A DNA stretch of 64,000 nucleotides from CAYJLF01 sp964371055 (GTDB lineage: Bacteria; Eisenbacteria; RBG-16-71-46; CAIMUX01), in the NCBI GenBank assembly GCA_964371055.1, contig CAYJLF010000017.1, positions 79,332 through 143,331 on the forward strand, read 5' to 3'. The notes beneath the pieces are model-generated. The model saw only the letters and a list, made by a program, of their open reading frames with translations. It was not told the origin of the DNA and did no database searches. The translations under genes and the position numbers were made by a program. Shown here in pieces: positions 17,852 through 26,930 of this stretch (positions are counted from its first letter, which is position 1; every line of letters starts with the position of its first letter).

Positions 17852-20800
17852 ATGAGTCGGCCCAAGTTCGCTCTTCTCGCCTTCCTCGTTCTGACTGCAG
17901 CGTCGCTGCCTCTGTGGCCGGCGGTGGCCGGACCAAACGCTGGTGGCGTTCTCCTCGTGCACGCTAACACTTCTCTCGTCTACTCATCAGATGCAGCCTA
18001 CTGCGACCAGTCGGACCTCGAGGCTTGTTCGGAAGCCGTCACGAGGGTGCCCTGGGAGCCGGGGACGCCGACGGTGTTCTTCGTGATCGCGGCGTTTCCG
18101 GACACGTCGCAGCCGCGCCTGAAGGGTCTGAGTTGGGGGGTGGAGTGGGATGACGCCAAGCTCGTCCTCGTTGACCATGGGAGTTGCGCCGACTTCGAGG
18201 TTGCCGATGGCGGGTGGCCGGGGTCCAGGACCGGGATCGGGCAGAGCTTCACCGAAACGCGCACAGGGTTACTCAACGAGCTGTACTGGTTCGCAGGATA
18301 CGCGTATGGCGCCGAGGCGGACTCCACTTCGTTCGCGGTTATCCCTCATCCACGGCATGGCGGGGAGATGGTGGACGACGCGGTGCCAGCTGTTGCCGAC
18401 TCGGTCGTGGGGTACGGCACCTTGGGCTTCGGGAGGAAGGCGGGCGTCGTGTGCCCGTCCGTGGCGGAAGGGGAGGCAGACGGTGAAGGGAATGGCGATG
18501 GTGACGACGTGCCTGAGGGCGGTACGGCCCTTGTCGATATCCGCCCCCACAGTATCTACCGCCAGGGCGGCCGGTGGGCGTTTCTCGTGACCGGCCTGGA
18601 CCGTCAGGAACTCGCCTCGGTCGAGATCTCCGGCGGTCCCCTCTCGGTTCTACCGAGCGAGTACCGCGATGTGGGAGCCGGGCGGGTGCTGTGTTTGTAC
18701 GACTATCCTGACATCCCCAATGAGACGACCGCGGAGGTGACGGTCCGCAGCCAAGACGGGCTGCAGAAGACGTTCCCGCTCACCGTAAAGGAACTGGAGC
18801 ACCCGACGGAGGAGGAGCGGAACTACTCAGTCGATGCACGCCTTCGCACCGCCACCATCGACTGGATCCCGGTGTCCCGCGGTGGGCCCTACAGGTTCGT
18901 CGAGCGGGACCTTCGCGAGGTCACCATTCACGATACTCTCATGGCCGTAGTCCTCTCAGGCCTCCAGACCCGGTATGTGCACAAGGTGCACCCCGACCTG
19001 GCCGATGGGGACTCTGTCCTGACAAGTCGACGTGGATCCACATTAGTCGTTCCTCCTGAGCAGCGAAGTCTCTATTCATTCACCCTTCCGCCGGAAATCC
19101 CGAACACCGCTATGGCCGAGGCGCTCCTGGAATGCCCGAGCGTTCTTGACGCTTGGGCGAACCGCTCGGTGGTGATCCCGCGGTCCTATCCGTGTGACTC
19201 CGATATCACGGATCCCTAGTACCCCAACCAGTGGGAACTCCAGAGCATGACGGAGCACTGCGGTTCCCAGGGCATCCAGGCCAACTATGCGTGGTGTGCA
19301 ACAAGAGGGGCTGGGTCCTGTCTCTTCCTGATCGACGCGCCATTGAACTACCTGCATCCAGATATCCAGCCTCAGCTGCTCGGCGACGTCCCGCCGCAGC
19401 CCCTGCCACAATCCGGGACGTGGGCCTACCACGGCATGGAGTGCGCGGCGCTTGCCGTAGCGTCGATCAACTGTCAGGGCATGGTCGGCGTGGCGCCGGA
19501 GGCCTTTCTCTACCCGTACGAGTTCCGTCTCGGGGATCCTGCGTTCGACCCCTATCTGAAGCTCAGGGACTACCTGGATGACATCTGGTATCGTGCATAC
19601 TCGGGCTATGATGTGGTGAACATGTCCTGGGCGTTCGTGAACCCGCTGACGCCCCAGCAGCAGTCCCAGATCGAGTCACGCCTGCAATGGCTGTACGATG
19701 ACGGCATTCCACTCTTCGCCGCCAGAGGCGAGTCCACGGACTACCCTGCCTCCTCGCCATGGGTGTGCGCCGTCCAAGGAGTGAAGCGCTATCCTTCTCA
19801 GGGACTCTGCGGTGCCACCGCGGCCGTCCGCGCGCCATGCTCGGACTTCGCCGTCTTGCCGACTTGGTACGATCCCTGGTGGAGGGTGCCGCCTTCGGAC
19901 TACTTCGGCTCATCCTACGCCTGCGCCATCACGGCGGGTGCCGCCATTCTGATCCTGCGCTGCGGTTTGTGGAGTCCTGCCTCTCTGTACCAGGAGCTGG
20001 CCGATGAAACCACGATTTACGGGCGGGTGATCCCGAGCATGCCGTGCGGCTTGACGGGCATCAACGACATCGCGGACTTCGAGGTCTCTTCGGCTCCTGG
20101 GTGCAGGGTCCAGGTGGACTACGACATCCTCGACGTTGAAGGCATCGGCGCGATCAGGATCTTCGCATCGCCCTCCTGCTGGGGACCCTTCGAACTCTGC
20201 CATGAGTTCTACCCCTCCGAAGACGGGCACTACCAGCACCTGATCGACCGTCTCTGCAGCGGAACCCAGTACATCCAGATGCGGGTATACGGGGGCGGGG
20301 GCTACGCGTTCTACCAAGGATCAGCTCTCGCCGGGACCGGATGTGGTACCTGCGCGCAACCCGAGCTGCCCGAGTTCTTCGATGCTTCGGCCCACGCAGC
20401 GACCGTGGAATTGCGGTGGTCGACGGTGGATGAGCCGTCGTCGTGGCAGTACTACATCGTTGGGGGAGCGGCTGCCGACCTTGAGACCTGCGGCTGGGGT
20501 GGGCGATGGGGCTCGTGGGGGCGCGCCCTCCTGCCCCTGTACGGGCAGGGGTGTGACTGCGGTATAGACGAGCCCGAAGAGTGTCAGTGCTGGGAAGATG
20601 ATGGTCTGGCCCCAGGGGCATACTTCAGCTATCGCCTCGCCGTCGTCGAGCGGTCAGCTCAGGGTCGGTTCATGGGGATGTCGGCGTTCACGCCGGAGGC
20701 AACGGTGTACATCAATCCGGCGTCTGCTCCGGATGAGCCGATTGCGGCGGGCTCGGGAGCCAGGCTGTGGCCGGTGCCGTGGTCACGCACGGACGATCTG

Positions 20801-21034
20801 CGCATGGAGTTTGCTACGGAATCCGCGGGCAAGGCTCGCGTGGCCTTCTACGATGCCTCAGGCCGGATTGTCTGCTCGGATGGCGTCGCCATCGACGTAT
20901 CTTCCGGCCGTAACGAGGTGCGCCTGCCGGCCGCGATGATTCGGAGCGCCCTGCGGGCATCTGGGGTCTACTTCGCGGCGATTTCGCTTCCGGACGGCCA
21001 AAGAGTCGCCAGGAGACTTGTCGTGGTGCCTTAG
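17852..21034 (+). pseudogene. Subtilisin-like (S8) peptidase homologue with 'AGPN' domain, interrupted by TAG
   Basis: One frame of 1061 codons is broken by TAG at 19217-19219. Before it lie a signal peptide, the AGPNAGG domain shared with the gene at 11999, an acidic linker (EGEADGEGNGDGDD) and a prodomain-like region. After it comes YPNQWELQ, the usual entry to a subtilase domain, with Asp in CLFLIDAPLNYLHPDI, His in TWAYHGMECAAL and Ser in YFGSSYACAI. The oxyanion Asn expected in an AAGN-type motif is absent (FAARGES). The tail has VAFYDASGRIV and ASGVYFAAI, a FlgD-like domain. In the first cassette the two halves are separate genes; here they are fused. Status (pseudogene or readthrough) is unresolved. 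Confidence 0.7.
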
Positions 21035-21227
21035 TCCGCGGTCCCCGACGGTCCGTCGGACGAGTTGCGTGATCGACTGATTGAGGGAGTTCATGCAGGT
21101 CCTGTGGGTCGGGCTTCCGACGCGTTTCGCACCGCCAGAACTCCGAGCACGTCAGGGTGGGGCGAAGCGTGTTGTCACCCGCGAGCGGCTCTCGGATGAA
21201 CGCCGTTACGGGTCGCCAGAGCGTCGT

Positions 21228-21683
21228 TCAGCTCGGCCGGTACGGTCCCCGCTTCACGCTCCGGTTCGCCCTGGAACCGACGTCTACCCTCCCCGCCGGC
21301 TGGGTCTTGGTTGGCCGTATGTACCATCGGGTGGCGCGCTGGTAGCGTCCGAGGCACCCCACTTCGGCGGCGAGGCGATCTTGCCGAGAACCGTCGAGGG
21401 AGCTAGGTGCGACGAGTACCGCCGTGGCCGGGTGGCGTCTGTCAGGAACTCTCGGATTCGATCGCAACACCGCCGGCGGTGCCTGGAGGCGCGGGGATGC
21501 GGTTCCGGCCTCCCAGTTATAAACCGTCGTCTTGTCGACCCCGATCCGCGCCGCCACCTCCCGCTGGAGGAGCCCGAGATCCAGGCGGCGTTTTCGGATG
21601 TGATCGCCGATGGTGCGGAGTTCCGTAGAATAAGCTCTCCCCAGGGGTTGCGGGCTTCGAAGCACGAGATCACAAAATGGCAA
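21228..21683 (-). pseudogene. Degenerate XRE HTH gene, frameshifted after the first domain
   Basis: From the same TTG start as its relative at 16365-16895 it encodes LPFCDLVLRSPQP and a well-kept first HTH (TIGDHIRKRRLDLGLLQREV, GVDKTTVYNWE). After PRLQAPPAV the expected continuation is found partly in another frame (IREFL) and partly in this one (QDRLAAEVG, KTQPAGR), so at least two frameshifts have scrambled the second domain. The gene is therefore probably a remnant. Confidence 0.65.
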
Positions 21684-21693
21684 CGCAGGGGTG
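21661..21693. repeat. 33-base unit boundary, copy 2
   Basis: Identical to 16873-16905 and placed the same way between a reversed HTH gene and a comM 3' copy. Bases outside the 33 differ on the HTH side, so the match marks a discrete junction. Confidence 0.75.
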
Positions 21694-22240
21694 TATGTGT
21701 GGGTTCCTGGGGCACCCCCGCCGTCCCTGCCGCTGTACACCGCATCAGGTCCGCGTCTATCGCAACCGACTCAGCGGACCGCTGCTCGATCGGATCGACA
21801 TGCACGTGGAGGTGCCGGTGGTGACGGCGCGGGAGCTGACGCGAGGGGTGCGTCGAAGGCGAGGTACGGCAGAGGACCTGTCGGTCCGCTCACCGGAGTC
21901 TGGGAGTTTCGCTGGGGATGCGGAGCCCGAGTCCTCTGCTTCCGTGCGCGCGCGTGTGATCGCCGTGCGATTCGTGCAGGAGCAGCGGTTCGAAGGCGAG
22001 CCGATCCACTGCAACGCCCAGATGGGGATCCGTGAGATCGAGCGATACTGCCGGGTCGACGACGCGACGCGGGCGCTCCTGCACAAGGCGATGGAGACGC
22101 GATCGATGAGCGCGCGGGCAGTGCATCGGGTGCTGCGAGTGGCGCGGACCATCGCGGATCTCGCCGGCTCGGAGGAGATCGCGCTCGAGCATGTGGCCGA
22201 GGCGGTGCAGTATCAGGCGCTCACGCAACAAGGGTCGTGA
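21677..22240 (+). pseudogene. comM 3' fragment, copy 3
   Basis: From ATG 21677 it encodes MATQGC joined to MCGFLGHPRRPCRC and the ComM C-terminus. It is 30 bases shorter than copies 1 and 2 and differs between the GVRR and GDAEPESS segments. Its junction-proximal sequence is identical to intact comM. No ATPase motifs are present. As the last copy, it may be the original 3' end of the chromosomal gene. Confidence 0.8.
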
Positions 22241-22289
22241 CGGTGGTCAGCTCGTGGCAGTTGTGAGACATCACCGACTTGCCCCGCTC

Positions 22290-22484
22290 TCATCGATAGC
22301 GACGCTTGATACGACCCCAGGTTTCGGATACGACCGGCACCGGCGGTGGCTCACCCGTCACCAGCAGGGCGTAGTCGCCGCAGGCGCTGCCATAGCCATC
22401 GACAACGACATAGTAGGTACCGCCGGCGAGCGCAAAGAGCACCGAGGTCAAGGCGACGGGCACGGACCACCATCTGCGGGTCAT
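22290..22484 (-). CDS. Small exported remnant with C-terminal WGRIK-type motif
   Basis: A 64-residue product with a GGAGAG ribosome-binding site. A signal-peptide-like N-terminus (MTRRWWSVPVALTSVLFALA) runs straight into GGTYYVVVDGYGSACGDYAL, which looks like the last strands of a pre-peptidase C-terminal (PPC-like) domain, then PPVPVVSETWGRIKRRYR. The ending matches ETSWGRIKSDYR of the protein at 38405-39559. It looks like a larger secreted protein that lost its middle by deletion, though the frame is intact. Confidence 0.55.
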   Translation of the reverse strand: MTRRWWSVPVALTSVLFALAGGTYYVVVDGYGSACGDYALLVTGEPPPVPVVSETWGRIKRRYR

Positions 22485-22584
22485 CGCGAGCTCTCCTTCG
22501 GCGGAAGACCGGACCGCCCCGCCGACCGCGGGCATGCCGCTTCGACGCCCACGATCATAGTCGCTGCGGCCGAACGGGGCGCGG

Positions 22585-24396
22585 TCAGCTCCCCTCGGGG
22601 GCAGGATCCAGATGTTTCAAGTCACCGGCCGCGGGCTGCCGCCAGAGCCAGGCCGACAGGAACATCAACCCCCACAAGAAGTGATAGGCGTGAGCCGACA
22701 CCTCCCCCTTTCGGCTTCTTTCCGCGATGCGGCTCACGAAACGGTGATCGAAGGTGTTGCGCGCGGGGTTCTCGGGCGAGAGCACGAGGTCCCGAATCAG
22801 CTCCTGCATGCTGGCCTCCCGCACGAATCCACGGAACGGGGCGGCGAAACCCCGCTTTCTCCGATAGACCATCGCGGGCGGGACCCGCCTCGCGAGCTCG
22901 CGTTTGATGAATCCCTTCGCTTCCGATCGATCGAAGTCCCCGCGGGAACTCATCTCGAAGCCGAGACGGACGAGATCCTCCTGCATGAAGGGAAGGTGCC
23001 GATGAACGCCATGCCGCCGCAGCGGCTCGAAGAGCTTCATTCCGATCAGCCCGGCGGCGGTGTGCACCTGCTGGAGGACGGCGAACCGAGTCTCCGCCGG
23101 CCAGCCGTCGGCGAGAGACTCGATGTAGGCCCCCAGAACTCCGTCCACCTCCGCGCGCGCCTGCGGGGTGGCATGGTAGGCGATGCCCTCGAGGCAGTTC
23201 GCCGCGATGCTGAAGGCGAAGCGTGGATCCAGACGGGCGCTCTTGCGGAACCGGCTGAGGATGTGGCCGGGCTTCGAAGCTCGCTCGGCACATCCGAACC
23301 ACCCATAGGCGCTCCCGGCCAGCGATCGGGCCGGTCTCGGAATCCGTAAGGCCTGCCGGAGGGCCCGGTCGCTGCCCCGTACACCGAAGATCTGATCCGG
23401 CCCGAGCCCTTCCACCGCATGTCCCGCGTCGATGCACTCGGCGAGCGTGTGGTGCACCAGAACGTTCGCCGGGATCGCGGAGTCGTCGCTGATGGGGAAG
23501 CTGTAGTCGCGCGCGAGTCGTTCGAGGAAGGGCGCGAGATCGCACGGCTGGCAGGTCACGACCCGCCGAACGCGGACGTCGAGGCTGGCCGCGATCTGGA
23601 GCGCAAACGCCGCCTCGGTGTCGTGCTCGCCGAAAGAGAGGTTGTACAGCGCGACGTCGTCTCGCGACAGCTCTCGAAAGAGCGCCGCCAGGATCGAGGA
23701 GTCCACCCCGCCGCTGAAGAAGAGCACGGCATCGGCAGGCACTTCCGCCAGCCGGGCTCGCAGGCGTTTCCAGTACTCTGACTCGAGATGGACCAGAGCC
23801 CGAGTCGACAGTTCTTTGCGCGCTGCGTCCCCGTCGTCGACCGGCCAGGGGAACCGGCGGGTCAAGGTCACTTCGCCTGTGCGTGTCATCAGCCGGGCCG
23901 CGTGGCCGTTTGGCACGCGCCGAACGCGGTGGAACAGCGTCAAGGGAGGTGGGACAGCTCCGAACTGGTGCTGGGCGTAGACACCTCGCTCGTCGAGCTC
24001 CCGGCCGGCCCAGAGACCCATCAGGCGCAGGTCGTTTCCTACGGCCGTGCCCCGCCCGTCAAAGCTGTGATAGAGCTGCTCGCACGCTGCGACGGGCACG
24101 GAGCCCGAGAGTTCACCGCTCCGAAGATCGAGCGCGAGCGTCACCCCGTCCGGCTCCGGGCCGGCATCCGTCACCTTCCAGACATCTCCCGCAAGCCCAA
24201 CCGCAGCCGTCCCGGGCCGCGTGTCGGCGTGCCCTTCGTCCGCTCGGTGGAGAGCCATCAGCGTGGCGGTCCTGCCGTCAGCCAGAGTCCGGCGCTGGGC
24301 CCGGGCGACCAGGCCGGGCCAATCGGCGAAGGCGCGAGCGGTCGCTTCCCACGCCAGTCGGGCGCCGTCGGATCCGACGAAGAGCCCCCACAGCAT
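22585..24396 (-). CDS. Asparagine-synthase-like amide ligase without N-terminal Cys
   Basis: The protein has 603 residues. The PP-loop ATP pyrophosphatase motif FFSGGVDSSILAAL and downstream GLGPDQIFG, SRGDFDRSEAKGFIKREL and YRRKRGFAAPFRGF place it in the asparagine synthase B family. The N-terminus starts MLWGLFVG, so the catalytic Cys2 of class II glutaminases is missing; the N-terminal fold is otherwise recognisable (LRLMGLWAGRELDERGV). It may use free ammonia or another amine, as asparagine-synthase-like enzymes in polysaccharide clusters do. It is the last gene of the exopolysaccharide operon, 165 bases after the deacetylase. Confidence 0.8.
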   Translation of the reverse strand: MLWGLFVGSDGARLAWEATARAFADWPGLVARAQRRTLADGRTATLMALHRADEGHADTRPGTAAVGLAGDVWKVTDAGPEPDGVTLALDLRSGELSGSVPVAACEQLYHSFDGRGTAVGNDLRLMGLWAGRELDERGVYAQHQFGAVPPPLTLFHRVRRVPNGHAARLMTRTGEVTLTRRFPWPVDDGDAARKELSTRALVHLESEYWKRLRARLAEVPADAVLFFSGGVDSSILAALFRELSRDDVALYNLSFGEHDTEAAFALQIAASLDVRVRRVVTCQPCDLAPFLERLARDYSFPISDDSAIPANVLVHHTLAECIDAGHAVEGLGPDQIFGVRGSDRALRQALRIPRPARSLAGSAYGWFGCAERASKPGHILSRFRKSARLDPRFAFSIAANCLEGIAYHATPQARAEVDGVLGAYIESLADGWPAETRFAVLQQVHTAAGLIGMKLFEPLRRHGVHRHLPFMQEDLVRLGFEMSSRGDFDRSEAKGFIKRELARRVPPAMVYRRKRGFAAPFRGFVREASMQELIRDLVLSPENPARNTFDHRFVSRIAERSRKGEVSAHAYHFLWGLMFLSAWLWRQPAAGDLKHLDPAPEGS

Positions 24397-24561
24397 GGCG
24401 AGACCCCCTTCCGGAACGGCAGTCGGGCATTGGTGTCCCGTCTACCTCTTCGCGCGGGGCGCGAACGTCACGACCATTGTGCCACCGGCTCCAATCGAGT
24501 CGAAACGAGTATAGCCCGGACACGTCGCCGGGAGGGGGTGCATCGGCGGGCCGGGGTCGTT

Positions 24562-26622
24562 TCAAAGGGGAGCGGGCGGAGCGGGGGTCGGGCCGGCCGC
24601 GACCGGTTCGACCCGTCGGAGCGACAGTGTGACCGCTTCCCCGCCCGGTAACGTGGGGAGCGGGACGCGCAGGACGCCCCGGTGGTCCGCCGCGAGACGG
24701 ACGGAGGCCGCGAATGGTGGCTTCGCGTCACGCGCCATCGCGGCGATCTCGAACCATCCTCCCGGGCCGCTCGCTTCCGGGCGCACCGCCGCGACGAGTC
24801 CTTCGATCGACTCCGTTCCGCGATTCCAGGCGCGCAGTCGCCAGGTCCCCGGCTCGTTGGGGGCGCCGGGATCGCCGGCGGGTTCGAGTGCGACGGCGCA
24901 CGACGCGCGCCGCCTCCACCAGGATGCGACCTCGCCGGGCGGGACGACCCAGTCCGGCGTATCAGCGAGGTGGTCGAGGAACGGCCGAACGGCGGCGACG
25001 GAACGCTCGTGTCCCAGCAGGTGCGTGTGCAGGCTCAGGAGGTAGAGCCCGCCGAAGCGCCGCACGATCGCGAGCTCCGCCTCGAGGGTGTCGCTGACCT
25101 CCGAGGCCGGAACCGGGCGCAGGACGGCGAAGTCGTAGTCATCGCGGGCGACGCGCGGGAGGATCACCAGTGCGGATTCGTCCGCGGCGCGGGCGCTCTT
25201 CCGATTGGCGTCACCGGCTCCTCCCGCGACGAGACCGCGCCGCGACACCAGCCGTGGCATCGCGCGGGACGTCTGGCTGCCGCCCAGGAGATAGTCGTAT
25301 CCCTCTTCCACCATCACCCGAAGCGTCGTCTCGTCCCACTGCTCCTCCGGCGGCCGGAATCCGCGCACGGGCTGGCCGGTGAGGGAGGAGAGGTCTCGCG
25401 CGCTTCGGCGCAGGCGCGGCCGCTGGACGCGCTCGGGGTGCCCGCCGACCGGCTGGTGGTTGTCGGTGTGGCTTCCGATCTCGTGACGCGCGGCGATGCG
25501 TCGCACGAGGTCCGGCTGGCGCTTCGCGAGGTCCGAGACGCAGTAGAATGCGCCCCGCAGATGGCGCGCCTCCAGCTCGTGATAGAGCGCCTCAGCCTGG
25601 ACGAAGTCGGTCTCGGTGTCCTCTGCGATCATGATCGCAGAGGGTGCGCCGCCGGGCCAGCTTTCCAACTCCGCCGCGCCGTCCTTCGCCAGCCAGGTCA
25701 GTGACGAGCGCAGCCACTCGCCGGCCAGAGCGAGGTTCTCCGGCTCCGCGTGGATCCACTCGAGCGGAAACCCCAGCCAGAGCCACCGCCCCTCCCCGTG
25801 TGCCCCCGCCAGCGCGCCGGCCCAGCTCTCCGGCGCCGCCGCGGGGTCACCGGCGGGTCCGGGTGCGTGCGGCGCCCGGCCGTGGGTCGACCACCACGCG
25901 AGCGGCGCGGGATGGCGAACGCCGAACGAGGACGGGCCCGGGTCGAAAGCGATGCGCGCCCCCTGGAGGTCGGTCGGGGCGAACGGCGTGGTGCGCCCGA
26001 GGGTGAGGAAGTGAGCGGAGGCGGTTGGCACCTCCCACGCCGCGTCCCCTCCGAGAAGCGCCAGCATGCGATCCCATCCGATCCACCGGCCGTCGCCGTC
26101 GCGGACCGCCAGGGGTCCCACGATCAGAAGCGCGCCGCCCGAAGCGCACCAGCGCCCGAGCGAATCCCACTGGGCCGCGTCCAGGCAGTAGGCGTAGTCG
26201 AGGCAGAGCAGAGCATCCTCGGGTTCATCCGGCAGACGCCACGTTTCCCGCACCTCGAACCCGAGTTCCGTCAGCCGGTGCCGGGTCCCCTCGATCAGCG
26301 CCGGATAGTCTCCGCCCATCGAGGCGAGATACGCGCGGTCGGCCTCGGAGACGCGCAGGAGCACCGGGATCTCCAACGGCTCGAACTCGACCCCGGCGGC
26401 CGGGATCGAGGATGGCGTCGACCACGGGGCCCAGCCGACCGGGTCGTCCGGGGTCCAGAAGATGACTCCGCCCGGTTGACGCCGATGGATCGTGATCGAG
26501 GCGAGCATCGACCCCGAGATCACGACGAGGCCCCAGAGCAGGAGCCATCGGCGGCGAATCTCCGGCCGGTTCGTTCGGCGGGCGCCGACCGCGCGGGGCC
26601 GGTTTACCGGGCGTTCAGACAT
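24562..26622 (-). CDS. Membrane-anchored polysaccharide deacetylase
   Basis: The protein has 686 residues with one N-terminal membrane helix (about residues 27-46). The first ~300 residues resemble a GATase-like/ThuA-like domain of unknown role (LLIVGPLAV, GRWLWLGFPLEWI). A NodB-type deacetylase follows: SAIMIAEDTETDF holds the catalytic Asp region, HEIGSHTDNH the metal-binding His motif, RGFRPPEEQWDE the third motif and LLSLHTHLL the last His. A beta-rich tail ends in APPAPL. It overlaps the small membrane gene upstream by 8 bases. In the operon it takes the place of PgaB, the periplasmic PNAG deacetylase. Confidence 0.8.
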   Translation of the reverse strand: MSERPVNRPRAVGARRTNRPEIRRRWLLLWGLVVISGSMLASITIHRRQPGGVIFWTPDDPVGWAPWSTPSSIPAAGVEFEPLEIPVLLRVSEADRAYLASMGGDYPALIEGTRHRLTELGFEVRETWRLPDEPEDALLCLDYAYCLDAAQWDSLGRWCASGGALLIVGPLAVRDGDGRWIGWDRMLALLGGDAAWEVPTASAHFLTLGRTTPFAPTDLQGARIAFDPGPSSFGVRHPAPLAWWSTHGRAPHAPGPAGDPAAAPESWAGALAGAHGEGRWLWLGFPLEWIHAEPENLALAGEWLRSSLTWLAKDGAAELESWPGGAPSAIMIAEDTETDFVQAEALYHELEARHLRGAFYCVSDLAKRQPDLVRRIAARHEIGSHTDNHQPVGGHPERVQRPRLRRSARDLSSLTGQPVRGFRPPEEQWDETTLRVMVEEGYDYLLGGSQTSRAMPRLVSRRGLVAGGAGDANRKSARAADESALVILPRVARDDYDFAVLRPVPASEVSDTLEAELAIVRRFGGLYLLSLHTHLLGHERSVAAVRPFLDHLADTPDWVVPPGEVASWWRRRASCAVALEPAGDPGAPNEPGTWRLRAWNRGTESIEGLVAAVRPEASGPGGWFEIAAMARDAKPPFAASVRLAADHRGVLRVPLPTLPGGEAVTLSLRRVEPVAAGPTPAPPAPL

Positions 26623-26806
26623 GGTCGCCCGGCTTGCGCCGGTACCGGTGGAAGAAGGCGACCTCCTCGACTTCGCCCTTCGCGAAACGGCGGTTCGGCC
26701 TTCGCCGGTCGCGGAGCTTGTAGGCGACGTACGAGGCCACCGCCAGCACCACCGACGCGACGGTCGCGATCAGAATCGCGGTCGAAAAGATCGAGATGAT
26801 GTTCAT
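26615..26806 (-). CDS. Small single-helix membrane protein in polysaccharide operon
   Basis: A 63-residue protein with one membrane helix (about residues 7-30) and a basic tail RRRPNRRFAKGEVEEV and HRYRRKPGDHV. GGAGG lies before the ATG. It overlaps the deacetylase start. By position and type it may be the PgaD-like partner of the glycosyltransferase, but there is no sequence motif to prove it. Confidence 0.65.
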   Translation of the reverse strand: MNIISIFSTAILIATVASVVLAVASYVAYKLRDRRRPNRRFAKGEVEEVAFFHRYRRKPGDHV

Positions 26807-26888
26807 CGGACTTCCTCCCGTGGCGGGCGCGGCCGGTATGGTCCGCGTGACCGCTGTCCCCTCGGCATTCCGTGGGCGAACCGCGCCG

Positions 26889-26915
26889 CCCCCGCTGCCC
26901 CCGCTGCCCCCGCTG
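26889..26915. repeat. Three tandem copies of a 9-base repeat
   Basis: CCCCCGCTG is repeated three times in the 124-base gap between the glycosyltransferase and the small membrane gene, inside one operon. Copy number could vary by slippage. Confidence 0.6.
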
Positions 26916-26930
26916 CCTGCGTCGGAGTCT

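Larger units (their letters stand above)
10990..22240 (+). mobile_element. Tandem array of two cassette units inserted at comM
   Basis: Two units, 10990-16903 (5914 bp) and 16904-21691 (4788 bp), share the same order: comM 3' end, spacer with a poly-C run, secreted 'AGPN' protein, peptidase homologue, reversed XRE HTH gene. A third comM 3' copy (21692-22240) ends the array. The layout fits repeated insertion into comM by elements that each carry a replacement comM 3' end, or unequal recombination between copies. comM is a known island insertion site in other bacteria. No integrase or transposase gene is visible. By eye, the cassette genes are less GC-rich than their flanks, consistent with transfer. 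The element call is inference. Confidence 0.55.
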
